Shown here: positions 63,842 to 64,000 of the stretch, one piece after another
How positions within the stretch are numbered: the stretch's first letter is position 1
Layout: the number at the start of each line of letters is the position of its first letter
Assembly (NCBI GenBank): GCA_934467415.1
Contig: CAKSLQ010000001.1
Coordinates: 124,001 to 188,000 of the forward strand
Direction: 5' to 3'
DNA from: an uncultured Eubacteriales bacterium
Lineage (GTDB): Bacteria; Bacillota; Clostridia; Oscillospirales; CAG-272
DNA: 64,000 nucleotides
The notes under the pieces: generated by a model
Told to the model about the DNA's origin: nothing
Database searches by the model: none
Seen by the model: only the letters and a program-made list of their open reading frames with translations
Translations under genes and position numbers: made by a program

Positions 63842-64000
63842 TCAGCCGTTTTTGCGTTTGCCGCAGCCGCAGCCGCCGTCGGTACCGGCCAGCGAGGGCG
63901 GATAGAATTCATTTACCGGGAATGCCATACCGCGGAAGAGGCTGCACGGGTCGTCATCCTCATTCTGCACGCACTCCTTGTCGGGAATGCAGTATTCGGC
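63842..64000 (-). CDS. Cys-rich protein, C-terminal part, open at the window edge
   Basis: 52 codons are visible before the stop at 63842. Two Cys lie in YCIPDKECVQNED, a third in DDPCSLF, and the tail is Gly/Cys-rich (GGCGCGKRKNG). A Pro/Tyr-rich part (FPVNEFYPPSLAG) is between. No family is evident; small spore-coat-associated proteins have similar compositions. The start lies beyond the window. Confidence 0.55.
   Translation of the reverse strand, partial: AEYCIPDKECVQNEDDDPCSLFRGMAFPVNEFYPPSLAGTDGGCGCGKRKNG

Overview
The window looks like the chromosome of a GC-rich, spore-forming, anaerobic Clostridia bacterium, most likely an Oscillospiraceae/Ruminococcaceae-type gut organism. Support comes from a SpoIIID regulator, a T-box leader, L27 with the cleavable Firmicutes N-terminus next to the protease Prp, a reverse rubrerythrin, a subtilase with a dockerin, SLH-domain surface proteins, PckG, and a DtxR-controlled Feo cluster with DUF2325/DUF3793. 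This placement is inference from gene content; no database search was possible.

Layout. 1-646: C-terminal part of a membrane-anchored protein. 687-13441: one minus-strand branched-chain amino acid operon in the order ilvA-ridA-leuA-leuC-leuD-leuB-ilvB-ilvN-ilvC-ilvD plus an AAA+ ATPase, behind a leader with two T-box sensor modules (apparent Leu CUC and Ile AUC specifiers) and one terminator/antiterminator. 13566-18418: pckG, a LysM/GH18-like protein, enolase and tRNA-Lys(UUU).

18419-29329: an AT-rich integrated element that reads as a complete filamentous phage (inovirus) of a Gram-positive host. It lies between tRNA-Lys and a second, diverged copy of the tRNA 3' end. A minus-strand operon carries two small early genes, a candidate ssDNA-binding protein, a pVIII-like major coat protein with a terminator just behind it, small membrane proteins, a pIII-like adsorption protein, a DUF3850 protein, a Zot/pI-like ATPase, a Rep and a tyrosine integrase. 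A divergent repressor plus a small membrane protein and paired palindromic operators form the probable lysogeny switch. A 1-kb non-coding region with twin hairpins and 19-bp repeats is the likely origin/packaging region. Three short genes next to attL may be cargo.

29433-49953: cysK, a subtilase-dockerin protein, ychF, hsp20, a PucR-type regulator, a two-component system, an MMPL exporter with a coiled-coil secreted partner, a TrmH-type rRNA methyltransferase, spoIIID, coaX with an ECF S-component, a sugar-phosphate isomerase-like protein, a 1.2-kilo-residue SLH surface protein carrying RCC1-like, thioredoxin-like and CAP modules, and reverse rubrerythrin.

50108-64000: a nucleotidyltransferase-galE operon; rplU-prp-rpmA; DUF2325-DUF3793-flavodoxin; a feoA-feoA-feoB-Cys-rich-dtxR-small ORF-HMA-araC operon; and a KdpDE-like pair leading into trkH-trkA. 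Five copies of a GTTAGC-N4-GCTAAC palindrome tie the Feo and flavodoxin operons, and perhaps the K+ operon, to a DtxR-family metal regulator that the Feo operon itself encodes. The window ends inside a Cys-rich minus-strand gene.
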